The notes below the pieces were generated by a model. The model did no database searches, was not told where the DNA came from, and was given only the letters and a program-made list of their open reading frames with translations. Shown here piece by piece: positions 18,626 to 28,200 of a DNA stretch of 63,702 nt. How positions within the stretch are numbered: the stretch's first letter is position 1; each line of letters opens with the position of its first letter. The translations under genes and the position numbers were made by a program. The stretch spans positions 1-63,702 of the forward strand of contig JAUUPT010000018.1 in assembly GCA_030843315.1 (NCBI GenBank), given 5' to 3'. The DNA comes from Bacteroidaceae bacterium (GTDB lineage Bacteria; Bacteroidota; Bacteroidia; Bacteroidales; Bacteroidaceae).

Positions 18626-19825
18626 ATGAAAAAGATTTTATTAGCAGCATTGTTCGTGGCAACTTGTGGATTGCAAGTATCCGCTCAGCAGAATCTGTTT
18701 GTTGCACAAGACCTCAAGTCTGCGATTGTAAACAATGATAATACAGTGACCTTCAATTTCAAAGCTCCCGACGCCAGGAAAGTGCAAATAGCCGGTGACT
18801 TTGCCGAGAAGGCAGAAGGACAACACATTGGCGGTATGGTAGGTGCCGGCCTGATTGATATGACAAAAAACACCGAAGGCATTTGGACTTATACTACCAA
18901 GCCGTTGGACTCGGAACTTTACAGCTATGAATTTATGGTGGATGGGGTGCCTACTATCGATCCGAATAATGTGTATGTCTATCGTGACTTTGCCACAGTG
19001 AGCAATGTATTCATTGTCGGTAATGGTCCGGCTGATTTATATAAAGTGAATAAGGTGCCTCACGGTACGCTGTCTCATCGCTGGTATCATTCGGACGGCT
19101 TGAATACGGACCGTCGTATCAATATTTATACTCCGGCCGGGTATGAACAGTCCGGTGATAAGAAGTATCCGGTTCTTTATTTGCTGCATGGTATGGGTGG
19201 CGATGAAGACGAATGGACTACCTTTGGCCGTGCAACGCAGATTCTTGATAATCTGATTGCCCAAGGTAAAGCGGTTCCCATGATTCTCGTTATGCCTAAC
19301 GGGCATGCTGCTATGGAAGCGGCGCCGGGTGAAAGCAGCCTGGGTTATTACAAGCCTTATCACATGACCAATGGTACGATGGATGGCGCTTTTGAAACCT
19401 ACTTCCCCGAAATCATCAAGTTCGTGGAAAGTAACTATCGTGTACAGGCAGACAAAGCACACCGTGCCATTGCCGGTCTTTCAATGGGTGGTTTCCATTC
19501 GGCTAATATATCACTGAATTATCCCGATATGTTCGATTATGTGGGACTATTCTCGGCTGCGCTCAACGTACAGAGAACAGAGCAAAGAAACAGTCCTATT
19601 TATCAGGATATGGATAAGAAACTGGCTGTCCAGTTTAAGAATGCTCCCAAACTCTATTGGCTGGGAATCGGCAAAGACGACTTCCTCTATAAAAACAATG
19701 CAGCTTATCGCGCCGACTTGGATAAGAAGGGATATAAGTATGAGTTTATGGAGACTCCCGGTGGGCATGTATGGACTTGTTGGCGTACTTATCTCTCTGT
19801 GTTTGCCCCGAAGTTGTTCAAGTAA
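18626..19825 (+). CDS. Periplasmic CE1-type esterase with N-terminal E-set/CBM48-like domain
   Basis: The 399-residue protein has a signal peptide (LQVSAQ), an early-set domain (about 30-125: VTFNFKAPDARKVQIAGDF), and an alpha/beta-hydrolase esterase domain. Ser286 in GLSMGG is the nucleophile, Asp351 or Asp352 the likely acid, and His381 in GGHVW the base. This architecture is common in feruloyl or acetyl esterases of polysaccharide utilization loci. It would remove acyl decorations before glycosidic cleavage by the GH3 encoded 13 bp downstream. The acyl group is unknown; malonyl and feruloyl esters occur on plant glycosides. Confidence 0.85.
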   Translation: MKKILLAALFVATCGLQVSAQQNLFVAQDLKSAIVNNDNTVTFNFKAPDARKVQIAGDFAEKAEGQHIGGMVGAGLIDMTKNTEGIWTYTTKPLDSELYSYEFMVDGVPTIDPNNVYVYRDFATVSNVFIVGNGPADLYKVNKVPHGTLSHRWYHSDGLNTDRRINIYTPAGYEQSGDKKYPVLYLLHGMGGDEDEWTTFGRATQILDNLIAQGKAVPMILVMPNGHAAMEAAPGESSLGYYKPYHMTNGTMDGAFETYFPEIIKFVESNYRVQADKAHRAIAGLSMGGFHSANISLNYPDMFDYVGLFSAALNVQRTEQRNSPIYQDMDKKLAVQFKNAPKLYWLGIGKDDFLYKNNAAYRADLDKKGYKYEFMETPGGHVWTCWRTYLSVFAPKLFK

Positions 19826-19838
19826 AGCAGATTAGACC

Positions 19839-22175
19839 ATGAAAAGACAATTCTTTTATATGTTGCTGACCGCAGGCGTGCTGAGCGCTTGCGGTCCGGG
19901 CACTCCTCAATTAGGCAAGGCTTCTGTCGATGAGGTCATCGGAGCTATGACACTGGAGGAAAAAGCCCATTTGGTTATCGGTACCGGAATGGCGGGGACT
20001 TCGGGTGACAGTACGGTTATCGGTACTACTAAAAAAATGGTTCCGGGAGCTGCGGGTACTACTTATCCGATACCGCGTTTGGGAATTCCCGCCATTGTGT
20101 TGGCAGACGGCCCTGCTGGCTTGCGTATAGATCCTACGCGTGAGGGTGATTCTGCCACTTATTATTGCACGCATTTTCCCATCGGTACTTTGCTTGCTTC
20201 CACCTGGAACCAGGAGCTGGTAGAAGAAGTGGGCAAGTCAATAGGTAATGAGGTGCTTGAATATGGTGCGGATGTACTGTTGGCTCCTGCCTTGAATATT
20301 CACCGTAATCCTTTGTGTGGACGTAACTTTGAATATTATTCCGAAGACCCGCTTGTTGCCGGCAAGATAGCTGCTGCTTACGTGCGTGGAGTGCAGAGTA
20401 ATGGGGTCGGTACTTCCATTAAGCATTTTGCTGTCAATAATCAGGAAACCAACCGGAATACCAATGATGCCCGCATTACTCCTCGTGCTTTGCGTGAAAT
20501 CTACCTGAAAGGTTTTGAAATTGCCGTGAAGGAGTCTGAACCGTGGACTGTGATGTCCTCCTATAATTATATAAACGGTACTTATGCTTCTGAAAATACA
20601 GATTTGCTGACTACTTTGCTCCGTGATGAATGGGGCTTCCGGGGAATGGTGATGACTGACTGGTTTGGTGGAAAAGATGCTGTGGCACAGATGATAGCAG
20701 GTAATGATATGCTCCAACCGGGCAGGGCTACGCAGTATGATATGATTATTGAAGGAGTAAAGTCCGGTAAACTGGATGAATCCGTACTCGATCGTAATGT
20801 AAAATGCGTTCTCGAACTGATTCTTCAAAGCCCTCACTTCAAGGGATATAAATATTCTGATAAACCCGATTTGAAAGCTCATGCTGCTGTTACCCGCCAA
20901 TCGGCAACAGAGGGAATGGTGTTGCTGAAGAATGATAACGGAGCTTTGCCCTTAGAAAGTAGTGTCAAGAATATCGCTCTTTTTGGCTGTACTTCTTACG
21001 ACTTCATCGCCGGAGGTACCGGTTCGGGCAATGTAAACCGTGCTTATACGGTTTCGTTACTGGACGGCTTGAAGAATGCCGGCTATCAGATAGATGAACC
21101 TTTGAAGAATGCCTATGAGCAACATATTGCAGCCGAAAATAAGAAGAATGCTCCTGATCCGTCTCAGGCATTCTCCAGATTTATGCCTATACCACGTCCG
21201 ACGGAAATTGTGCCTTCGGCTGTAGCCTTGGCAGAGCAGGCAGCCAAATCGGATGTTGCTTTGGTTACTTTGGGACGTACTTCCGGTGAATTTGTAGATC
21301 GTAAGGTCAGTGACTTTGAATTGAGTAAGGAAGAGTATGGGATGTTACAGTCTGTATGTAAGGCTTTTCATGCTGCCGGAAAGAAGGTGATTGTGACCTT
21401 GAATATCGGTGGCGTTATAGAAACGGCTTCATGGAAGAACCTTCCGGATGCTATCTTGCTTGCGTGGCAGGCTGGTCAGGAAGGGGGAAACAGTGTTACT
21501 GATGTGTTGAGCGGTAAGGCGTCTCCGTCAGGCAAGTTGCCAATGACTTTTCCGGATAAACTGATGGATGCCGCTTCTTCTGCCAACTTCCCGATGGATG
21601 CCCAGGCTGATACAGACGTAAGGAACAAGGGAGAGAAAAAGTCCGCAGTGAAGAATGTAGACTATACCAATTATGAAGAGGATATCTTTGTAGGCTACCG
21701 CTATTTCGACAGTTTCGGCAAGCAGGTGTCTTATCCTTTCGGCTACGGTCTTTCTTATACTACATTCGAGTATGCCAATCCGGCTATCAAGGCTGATAAC
21801 GGGATATATACCCTGTCGGTCGACGTGAAGAATACCGGTAAATTTGCAGGAAAGGAAGTGGTGCAACTTTATGTCTCTGCTCCGAACAGTGCCGGGATGA
21901 ACAAGCCCGATAAGGAACTCAAAGCCTTTGCCAAGACCCGGGATTTGCAACCGGGCGAAACGGCTACCGTTACCTTGGCTGTAAAAGCAGCCGACCTTGC
22001 TTCTTATGATGAGGCTTCTTCTTCGTGGGTGGTGGATGCCGGTACATATAAGTTCCAGATTGGTGCTTCTTCACGTGATGTCAAAGCAGTGCTTAATGCC
22101 GACGTGGCCGCAGTTTCAGAAAAGACAAACGACATCCTGAAACCGCAGGAGTCTATCAATATTTTGAAACGCTGA
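19839..22175 (+). CDS. Glycoside hydrolase family 3 lipoprotein (beta-glucosidase-like)
   Basis: The 778 residues begin with a lipoprotein signal (LSAC, Cys18). The GH3 N-terminal TIM barrel contains KHFAVNNQETNR and the nucleophile Asp274 in VMTDW; the GH3 C-terminal alpha/beta sandwich follows, with GRTSGEFVDR and WQAGQEGGNSVTDVLSG, then a fibronectin-III-like domain (about 665-740). It should release a non-reducing beta-linked sugar, likely glucose, in the periplasm or at the surface. It closes the first sugar operon; a terminator lies at 22261-22294. A paralogue of nearly equal length and the same catalytic numbering lies at 29590. Confidence 0.92.
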   Translation: MKRQFFYMLLTAGVLSACGPGTPQLGKASVDEVIGAMTLEEKAHLVIGTGMAGTSGDSTVIGTTKKMVPGAAGTTYPIPRLGIPAIVLADGPAGLRIDPTREGDSATYYCTHFPIGTLLASTWNQELVEEVGKSIGNEVLEYGADVLLAPALNIHRNPLCGRNFEYYSEDPLVAGKIAAAYVRGVQSNGVGTSIKHFAVNNQETNRNTNDARITPRALREIYLKGFEIAVKESEPWTVMSSYNYINGTYASENTDLLTTLLRDEWGFRGMVMTDWFGGKDAVAQMIAGNDMLQPGRATQYDMIIEGVKSGKLDESVLDRNVKCVLELILQSPHFKGYKYSDKPDLKAHAAVTRQSATEGMVLLKNDNGALPLESSVKNIALFGCTSYDFIAGGTGSGNVNRAYTVSLLDGLKNAGYQIDEPLKNAYEQHIAAENKKNAPDPSQAFSRFMPIPRPTEIVPSAVALAEQAAKSDVALVTLGRTSGEFVDRKVSDFELSKEEYGMLQSVCKAFHAAGKKVIVTLNIGGVIETASWKNLPDAILLAWQAGQEGGNSVTDVLSGKASPSGKLPMTFPDKLMDAASSANFPMDAQADTDVRNKGEKKSAVKNVDYTNYEEDIFVGYRYFDSFGKQVSYPFGYGLSYTTFEYANPAIKADNGIYTLSVDVKNTGKFAGKEVVQLYVSAPNSAGMNKPDKELKAFAKTRDLQPGETATVTLAVKAADLASYDEASSSWVVDAGTYKFQIGASSRDVKAVLNADVAAVSEKTNDILKPQESINILKR

Positions 22176-22197
22176 AATGTACTGCATAATTCAATTC

Positions 22198-22254
22198 TTA
22201 GTTGTGTTTAGGTTGGTTAGTTCCGATTAGGTAAATTAGTAGTGATTAGGTTAA
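22198..22254. repeat. 19-bp tandem repeat, 3 units
   Basis: Three units of 19 bp with the pattern TTAGTnnYGATTAGGTnnn start at 22198, 22217 and 22236. They occupy the space between the GH3 stop and the terminator. The rest of the 321-bp gap holds that terminator and the glyS promoter; I see no gene in it. Confidence 0.6.
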
Positions 22255-22260
22255 TGAAAG

Positions 22261-22294
22261 AGAAGCTGCTCCTATTTAAGGGGTGGCTTCTTTT
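22261..22294 (+). terminator. Rho-independent terminator after the first sugar operon
   Basis: AGAAGCTGCTCC (22261-22272) pairs with GGGGTGGCTTCT (22280-22291), including G-U pairs, followed by a short T-run. It separates the operon ending in GH3 from glyS. Confidence 0.7.
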
Positions 22295-22436
22295 GATAAA
22301 GGGAAGTGATGCCGGGCAGGGCGTGGGACGAATAAGAAGTAATTGAGCCGGGTGATAGAAGAAACAACAGAGGAATGATAGTCGTAGTAATAAGATAAAT
22401 TAATACCTGCTGTGTCCTACTTATGATATAAATGCC

Positions 22437-22444
22437 TATCTTTG
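22437..22444 (+). promoter_or_regulatory. Bacteroides-type -7 element for glyS
   Basis: TATCTTTG matches TAnnTTTG. The glyS ATG is 52 bp downstream. The -33 region is weak. Confidence 0.6.
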
Positions 22445-22496
22445 TGGCGCTTTTTAACTGAAAAAAAGAATCAAATTAATTTAGATACAACAAGAA

Positions 22497-24038
22497 ATGG
22501 CACAAGAAGACGTTTTTAAGAAACTCGTATCACACTGCAAGGAATATGGTTTTGTGTTCCCTTCCAGCGACATTTACGACGGACTGGGAGCCGTATACGA
22601 CTACGGCCAAATGGGTGTGGAATTGAAAAACAACATCAAACAATACTGGTGGCAGAGCATGGTGCTGCTGCACGAAAACATAGTAGGCATTGACTCGGCT
22701 ATCTTTATGCACCCCACTATCTGGAAAGCCAGTGGACACGTAGACGCATTCAATGACCCTTTGATTGACAACCGCGACTCCAAGAAACGCTATCGTGCCG
22801 ATGTATTGATAGAAGACCAACTCGCCAAATACGACGATAAGATAAATAAAGAAGTTGCTAAAGCCGCCAAACGTTTCGGCGAGACTTTCGACGAAGCACA
22901 GTTCCGCAGCACCAACGGACGCGTACTGGAACACCAGGCTAAGCGCGACGCGCTGCACGAACGTTTTGCAAAGGCATTGAACGATAATAATCTCGACGAA
23001 CTCCGTCAGATTATCATTGACGAAGAAATCGTCTGCCCCATCAGCGGAACCAAGAATTGGACCGAAGTACGCCAGTTCAACCTGATGTTCTCCACCGAGA
23101 TGGGTTCTACGTCGGACGGTGCGATGAAGATTTATCTGCGTCCCGAAACGGCACAAGGTATCTTCGTAAACTATCTGAACGTACAGAAGACCGGCCGTAT
23201 GAAGATTCCTTTCGGTATCGCACAGATCGGTAAGGCTTTCCGTAACGAGATTGTAGCCCGCCAGTTCATCTTCCGTATGCGCGAGTTCGAGCAGATGGAA
23301 ATGCAGTTCTTCGTAAAACCGGGAACGGAACTCGACTGGTTCAAGACCTGGAAGGAAATCCGCCTGAAATGGCACAAAGCGCTGGGATTCGGTGATGACC
23401 ATTACCGCTTCCACGACCACGATAAGTTGGCTCACTATGCCAATGCCGCTACTGATATCGAATTCCTGATGCCGTTCGGCTTCAAGGAAGTGGAAGGTAT
23501 CCATAGCCGTACGAACTTCGACTTGTCTCAGCACGAGAAATTCTCAGGCAAGAACATCAAGTACTTCGACCCGGAAACCAACGAAAGCTACACTCCGTAC
23601 GTCATCGAGACAAGTATCGGTGTAGACCGTATGTTCCTCAGCATCATGTCGGCTTCGTTCTGCGAAGAGCAGTTGGAGAGTGGTGAAAGCCGCGTTGTCC
23701 TGAAGTTGCCTGCTGCGCTGGCTCCGGTGAAATTGGCTGTGATGCCGTTGGTAAAGAAAGACGGTCTGCCCGAAAAGGCTCGCGAAATCATCGACAACCT
23801 GAAGTTCCATTTCCACTGCCAGTACGATGAAAAAGATTCTATCGGCAAGCGTTACCGCCGTCAGGATGCCATCGGTACCCCGTATTGCGTAACTGTAGAC
23901 CATCAGACACTGGAAGATAACTGCGTGACGCTGCGTGATCGTGATACGATGCAGCAAGAGCGTGTAGCTATCTCTGAACTGAATAACATCATTGCAGACC
24001 GCGTAAGCATCACGTCGGTGCTGAAAACGCTGCAATAA
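22497..24038 (+). CDS. glyS: Glycine--tRNA ligase, alpha2 class II type
   Basis: The 513-residue enzyme charges tRNA-Gly. It is the single-chain homodimeric (eukaryote/archaea-like) form: N-terminal DIYDGLGAVYDYGQMGVELKN, class II motif 2 FRNEIVARQFIFRMREFEQMEMQ, motif 3 IGVDRMFLSIM, and a C-terminal anticodon-binding domain (about 405-510). It lies between two polysaccharide utilization loci as a housekeeping gene with its own promoter. An FKBP-like lipoprotein gene follows. Confidence 0.95.
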   Translation: MAQEDVFKKLVSHCKEYGFVFPSSDIYDGLGAVYDYGQMGVELKNNIKQYWWQSMVLLHENIVGIDSAIFMHPTIWKASGHVDAFNDPLIDNRDSKKRYRADVLIEDQLAKYDDKINKEVAKAAKRFGETFDEAQFRSTNGRVLEHQAKRDALHERFAKALNDNNLDELRQIIIDEEIVCPISGTKNWTEVRQFNLMFSTEMGSTSDGAMKIYLRPETAQGIFVNYLNVQKTGRMKIPFGIAQIGKAFRNEIVARQFIFRMREFEQMEMQFFVKPGTELDWFKTWKEIRLKWHKALGFGDDHYRFHDHDKLAHYANAATDIEFLMPFGFKEVEGIHSRTNFDLSQHEKFSGKNIKYFDPETNESYTPYVIETSIGVDRMFLSIMSASFCEEQLESGESRVVLKLPAALAPVKLAVMPLVKKDGLPEKAREIIDNLKFHFHCQYDEKDSIGKRYRRQDAIGTPYCVTVDHQTLEDNCVTLRDRDTMQQERVAISELNNIIADRVSITSVLKTLQ

Positions 24039-24115
24039 TATACGAACTCAGACATATTCTGCCATTCAGAGTGTAGGCTGGTTGATAAAAGTAAATACTA
24101 TAATAATTGAATTGA

Positions 24116-24754
24116 ATGAAAAAATCATCCCTTTTGTTTTTGCCTTTTCTGCTTTTCCTGGTAGGTGCCTTCGTGTCTTGTGAGGAAGTGGAAGAAGTAG
24201 GAAAGTATGATAACTGGAGAGAACGCAATGAGGCTTTCGCAGACTCGATAAAAACATTGACGGGCGAGAATTATGTGTCTACCCCGGAGGCTGCTGATGC
24301 GATGGAACTGGGAAAACTGTATGCTATACAGATACCACCGACAAGCGGTAATAAAGGTGCTCAATATGTATATTGCAAGAAGCTTGTTAAGAACGAAGCC
24401 GGGGAACGTCCGCTTTATTCGGGATATCATTCTACCGTCAGTGCCTATTATTATGGTACCTTCATCATTGGTGACAAGTTTGATGGAAACTTTGAGGGCT
24501 ATGGTGCACTCGACCGCAATATTCCTATTCCTCCGCAGAAAAGCGTAACTGAGTTTAATACTCCTTCTACCTTCACGGTGACAGGAGTTATTCCCGGCTG
24601 GACATGGTCGCTGCAATATATGCGCACCGGTGAACGCTGGATACTGTATATCCCCTGGGAATCGGGATATGGTTCCAGCGGAAGTAATAATGGTGGGGTT
24701 CCCGGATATAGTGCGTTGACATTCGATATTATATTGGATCGTATTGTTGAGTAA
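24116..24754 (+). CDS. FKBP-type peptidyl-prolyl isomerase-like lipoprotein
   Basis: The 212-residue protein has a lipoprotein leader (FVSC near residue 20). Its C-terminal half is FKBP-like: TFTVTGVIPGWTWSL, MRTGERWILYIPWESGYG, then YSALTFDIILDRI, matching the usual VIPGW, GEKW, IPxxLAYG and FxVELL strands. The central part is divergent, so isomerase activity is uncertain; it may be a periplasmic chaperone. A similar gene follows glyS in other Bacteroides (recalled, not checked). A strong terminator lies 22 bp past the stop. Confidence 0.7.
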   Translation: MKKSSLLFLPFLLFLVGAFVSCEEVEEVGKYDNWRERNEAFADSIKTLTGENYVSTPEAADAMELGKLYAIQIPPTSGNKGAQYVYCKKLVKNEAGERPLYSGYHSTVSAYYYGTFIIGDKFDGNFEGYGALDRNIPIPPQKSVTEFNTPSTFTVTGVIPGWTWSLQYMRTGERWILYIPWESGYGSSGSNNGGVPGYSALTFDIILDRIVE

Positions 24755-24775
24755 ACATATCTATAAAACATAAAG

Positions 24776-24817
24776 AAAGGGTGGTGAAGAACAAATCTTC
24801 GCCACCCTTTTTCTTTT
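24776..24817 (+). terminator. Rho-independent terminator after the FKBP-like gene
   Basis: AAAGGGTGGTGAAG (24776-24789) pairs with CTTCGCCACCCTTT (24797-24810) with one G-U pair, and TTCTTTT follows. The stem is 14 bp with a 7-nt loop. Confidence 0.9.
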
Positions 24818-24839
24818 ATATCTCTATGAATCGTTTTCT

Positions 24840-25148
24840 TTATTGGATACTAAAGGGATTCTGGCGGATTTCATAAAAATGTAGGAGTAAACTCAATACC
24901 CAAAGCACGGGCAATACGGAAAAACTCGGAACTTGAATGTCTGTTTCTCCTTTTTCCACGCGAGCGATATAGCTTCTTGCTGTACCGACTTTCTCTGCCA
25001 ACTCCTGTTGAGTTATCTTCAACTCTTTCCGACGGTCACGCAATATCTCACCATAATACCATGCTATTGACTTTTCATGGAAAGTGGTTCGAGATTCCGT
25101 TCCAGCTTCTCCATATTTCTTATCCAGTAGTTCACCTGCTGTATGCAA
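24840..25148 (-). pseudogene. Frameshifted XRE/HigA-type HTH antitoxin-like gene
   Basis: The frame encodes an XRE helix-turn-helix (about residues 35-75: LRDRRKELKITQQELAEKVG, then RSYIARVEKGETDI), typical of HigA-like antitoxins. After SFS the frame turns to unrelated residues. Adding one base to the A-run at 24920-24924 (T-run on the coding strand) restores SFFRIARALGIEFTPTFL and a stop at 24871-24873. The frame also lacks ATG or GTG; only TTG at 25146-25148 is available. No toxin gene is adjacent. I read it as an orphan, decayed antitoxin, or possibly a sequencing error in a short homopolymer. Confidence 0.7.
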
Positions 25149-25192
25149 CTTTTCTTTTTGGTTAGTTTTGAATACTATTTACTTAATATTGT

Positions 25193-25200
25193 TATCTTTG
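25193..25200 (+). promoter_or_regulatory. Bacteroides-type -7 element for the hybrid regulator
   Basis: TATCTTTG matches TAnnTTTG, with TTTG at 25167-25170 as -33, 22 bp upstream. The start codon is at 25223. The promoter overlaps the 5' end of the decayed HTH gene. Confidence 0.6.
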
Positions 25201-25222
25201 TACACCAATTTTATGTAATGCT

Positions 25223-28200
25223 ATGAAACGACTGACCTGCTATATACTGCTATCCGTCCTGCTTATTGTACCTTCATGGGGGCAAAGCAGTAATGCTATA
25301 GAAAACTATATCCACATCAGCAAAAAGGAGGGGATATCCCATAATAATATATCGGCTATACATGACGATCGCTATGGTCGTATCTGGATTGGTACTTTCA
25401 ATGGACTGGATGTTTACGACAGTAACCAACTGATGCACATTGACAGGTATTCGGGTATGCAGATATATTCTTTGTTTGACGATGGCCGGGAAATGTTCAT
25501 AGCTACCGAACAATTTCTTGAAGTTTACGACTATGAGACCGGACGGTTCACACGGATACAAGAGAACGGATGGGATATTTCGTACGCACATGCATTTTCT
25601 ACTTTGCAAGCGAAAGACAGTATTATAATATTGGGGAATAGGAGTGTATACAGATATGAAAATAGAAAGGTTCGTCTCGTAAAGAGAGACATTCCTTGTG
25701 CCCGATTGGTATGTGACAAGTATGGTACCTTTTGGGGATTGGATGACGGTAGAGTCCATCGAATGAACGAAAACTTTGATATCACGAAAACCTATCAACT
25801 GAAGAATTCCGATGCTTCGCTTGCCAAAGGTTTGTGCATTTATGCCGACTCCCGAGGCATTGTGTGGATAGGAACCATTAAAGACGGGCTGTTCAAATAC
25901 AATCGTGCTGATGACTGTTTTCAGAAAGAGAGTATCAGTATCGAATATCGGAATGTAGAATTGGAAGATATTGCCAGCATTACCGAAGACGAATATGACC
26001 GTTTGTGGATAGGATTTAATTACGGAATATCTATCTATGACTATAACAATCATCAGTTTAAGAATTACACCTTCGAAACGAAGCACAACAGTTTGCGGAA
26101 TGTAGCAGTGACTGACATCTATCAGAGTAAATCACACAACATGGTGATTGGTTCCAATTTCTCCGGCCTGTTTTATATCAAGGAGTTGAAGTCTACTGAG
26201 AGGTTTTTTACCCTTGCCGATAGTAAAGAAAACCTGGGAGGTATCACCTCTAATGGCATTATAAAAGATAAGCAATCCCGGATATGGGTTGCCACCAACT
26301 GCAAAGGAATCAGCATATTGGATAATGAAGGACATTTTATCCGCAGGCTGGACCATACGAATTCAATTATCAGCAATAACATCATTAGTCTGGAAACAGA
26401 TTCCGAAGGGAATATCTGGGCAGGCGGACTATCATCGGGACTCTATAAAATTGCACCGAATGACCGCATCACTCACTATCTTCACCAACCGGGTGACAGC
26501 ACTTCTCTGAATGGAAGTTTTATCCAGACGCTGCACACTCTCAATGAAGATAGTATGCTGGTTGCATCGAATAGAGGAATAGAGGTCTTTCTCTGTAAGA
26601 AAGGGATATTTGGCAGGCTGTTGTACGATAGTAACAAGTCCGATTACAATTTCTACGATATCATGTGGCATGGGGATAAGGTGTATTTTGTGAATACGAA
26701 TTCTCTTTTTTGCTTTGAACGTTCTTCCGGTAAACTGGAAGAGTTCCCAATGAATGACTCACCTTATATTAAACTCCAATGTGGATATGTGGATAGGAAC
26801 GGACATGTGTGGGTGGGCACAAAAAAGGGTGAACTGTATTCATTTGAAAACGGGAAGTTCGAACTTTATATCAATCATAAAGATATTAAAGGTTTGTCGG
26901 GGATAGAGGGAGATGCCAAGGGCAACTTGTGGCTTGCATCCGGCGATAATCTTTTCTGTGTTACTCCCGGGAAGGAAGTCCGTCCGTTCTATCTGGATTG
27001 GGGACTGGATGGAAATGAATTCAACATCCGTTCCAGCTATACGGATAAAGATGGTTGTATCTATTTTGGCGCTGCGGAGAAGTTTCTGAAGTTCGACCCT
27101 GCACAGATGGTGAGCCGGACGCATACTCCACCGGTACTACATCTATCAGCCTTTAAGCTATTTAATGTGCCTGTTGAGGCGGGAGAATCCTCCATACTGA
27201 AAACCCATATTGATAACACTGAAAAGATTGTTCTGGAGAATAAACAGAATTTTATATCGTTCTCAGTGACTTGTATAGACTACAACCGCGACCAGCCGCT
27301 TGTTCCCTATAGAATCGTATATCAACTGAAGAATTACGATGATAATTGGTACAGTGTCAATCCGGCGTCTAATGAGATATCGTTTACAGGGCTTACCACG
27401 GGTACTTATTTGTTGAATATCAGAATGGAGACAGAGAAGGGTGATGTGCTTGGCTCAAAGACTATTGAGATAAAAATATGTCTTCCGCTTTGGTTGAAGC
27501 CTTATATGATATTGCTTTATATTGTTTTGCTCGGTATAGTGGCCTATGTCGTATATTCGTTTCTGCGGAAACAGCGTAAAGCAAAAGAACTTGTCATGCA
27601 ATCGAAGAGAGAACAGGCCGAAATGGCGAAGCTGAATACCATGAAACTGGATTTCTTCACTTCCATATCCCATGAATTCCAGCGACCATTGGATATCATA
27701 TCTACTTTACAGAACGACCTGCTGCCTGCCGATGCTGAACCGGATAGCGAAAGCAATATATTCAAGCGAAATGTAAAACGCCTCCAGTACCTTATCGACC
27801 AGTTGATGGATTTCCGAAATATAGAATCACAACATACACCGGTACGAATCGGGAAATATGATTTGGTTAGCTTTCTGAATGATATCTACGAGACATTCAC
27901 TCCTTTGTTCAGGCAGAAAGGCGTTGCACACGAGTTTATAACAGATACCGATTCTTTGTCTGTTCTTTTCGACTCCGACAAATTTGAAATGCTGATAGGT
28001 AACCTGTTAAGCAATGCCTTTGAGCATACCTGCTCCGGTGGGAAGTGCTATCTGAAGATAACCCATCGGGATGAGGTCATCATCATTGATGTATTCAACA
28101 GTGGCGAGTGCCTGACTGAAGAACAGAAAACAGCCATCTTCCAGCCTTATGGAAATATACAGTCGGAAAATGTCTATTCCAATGGTGGCATAGGGATGTC

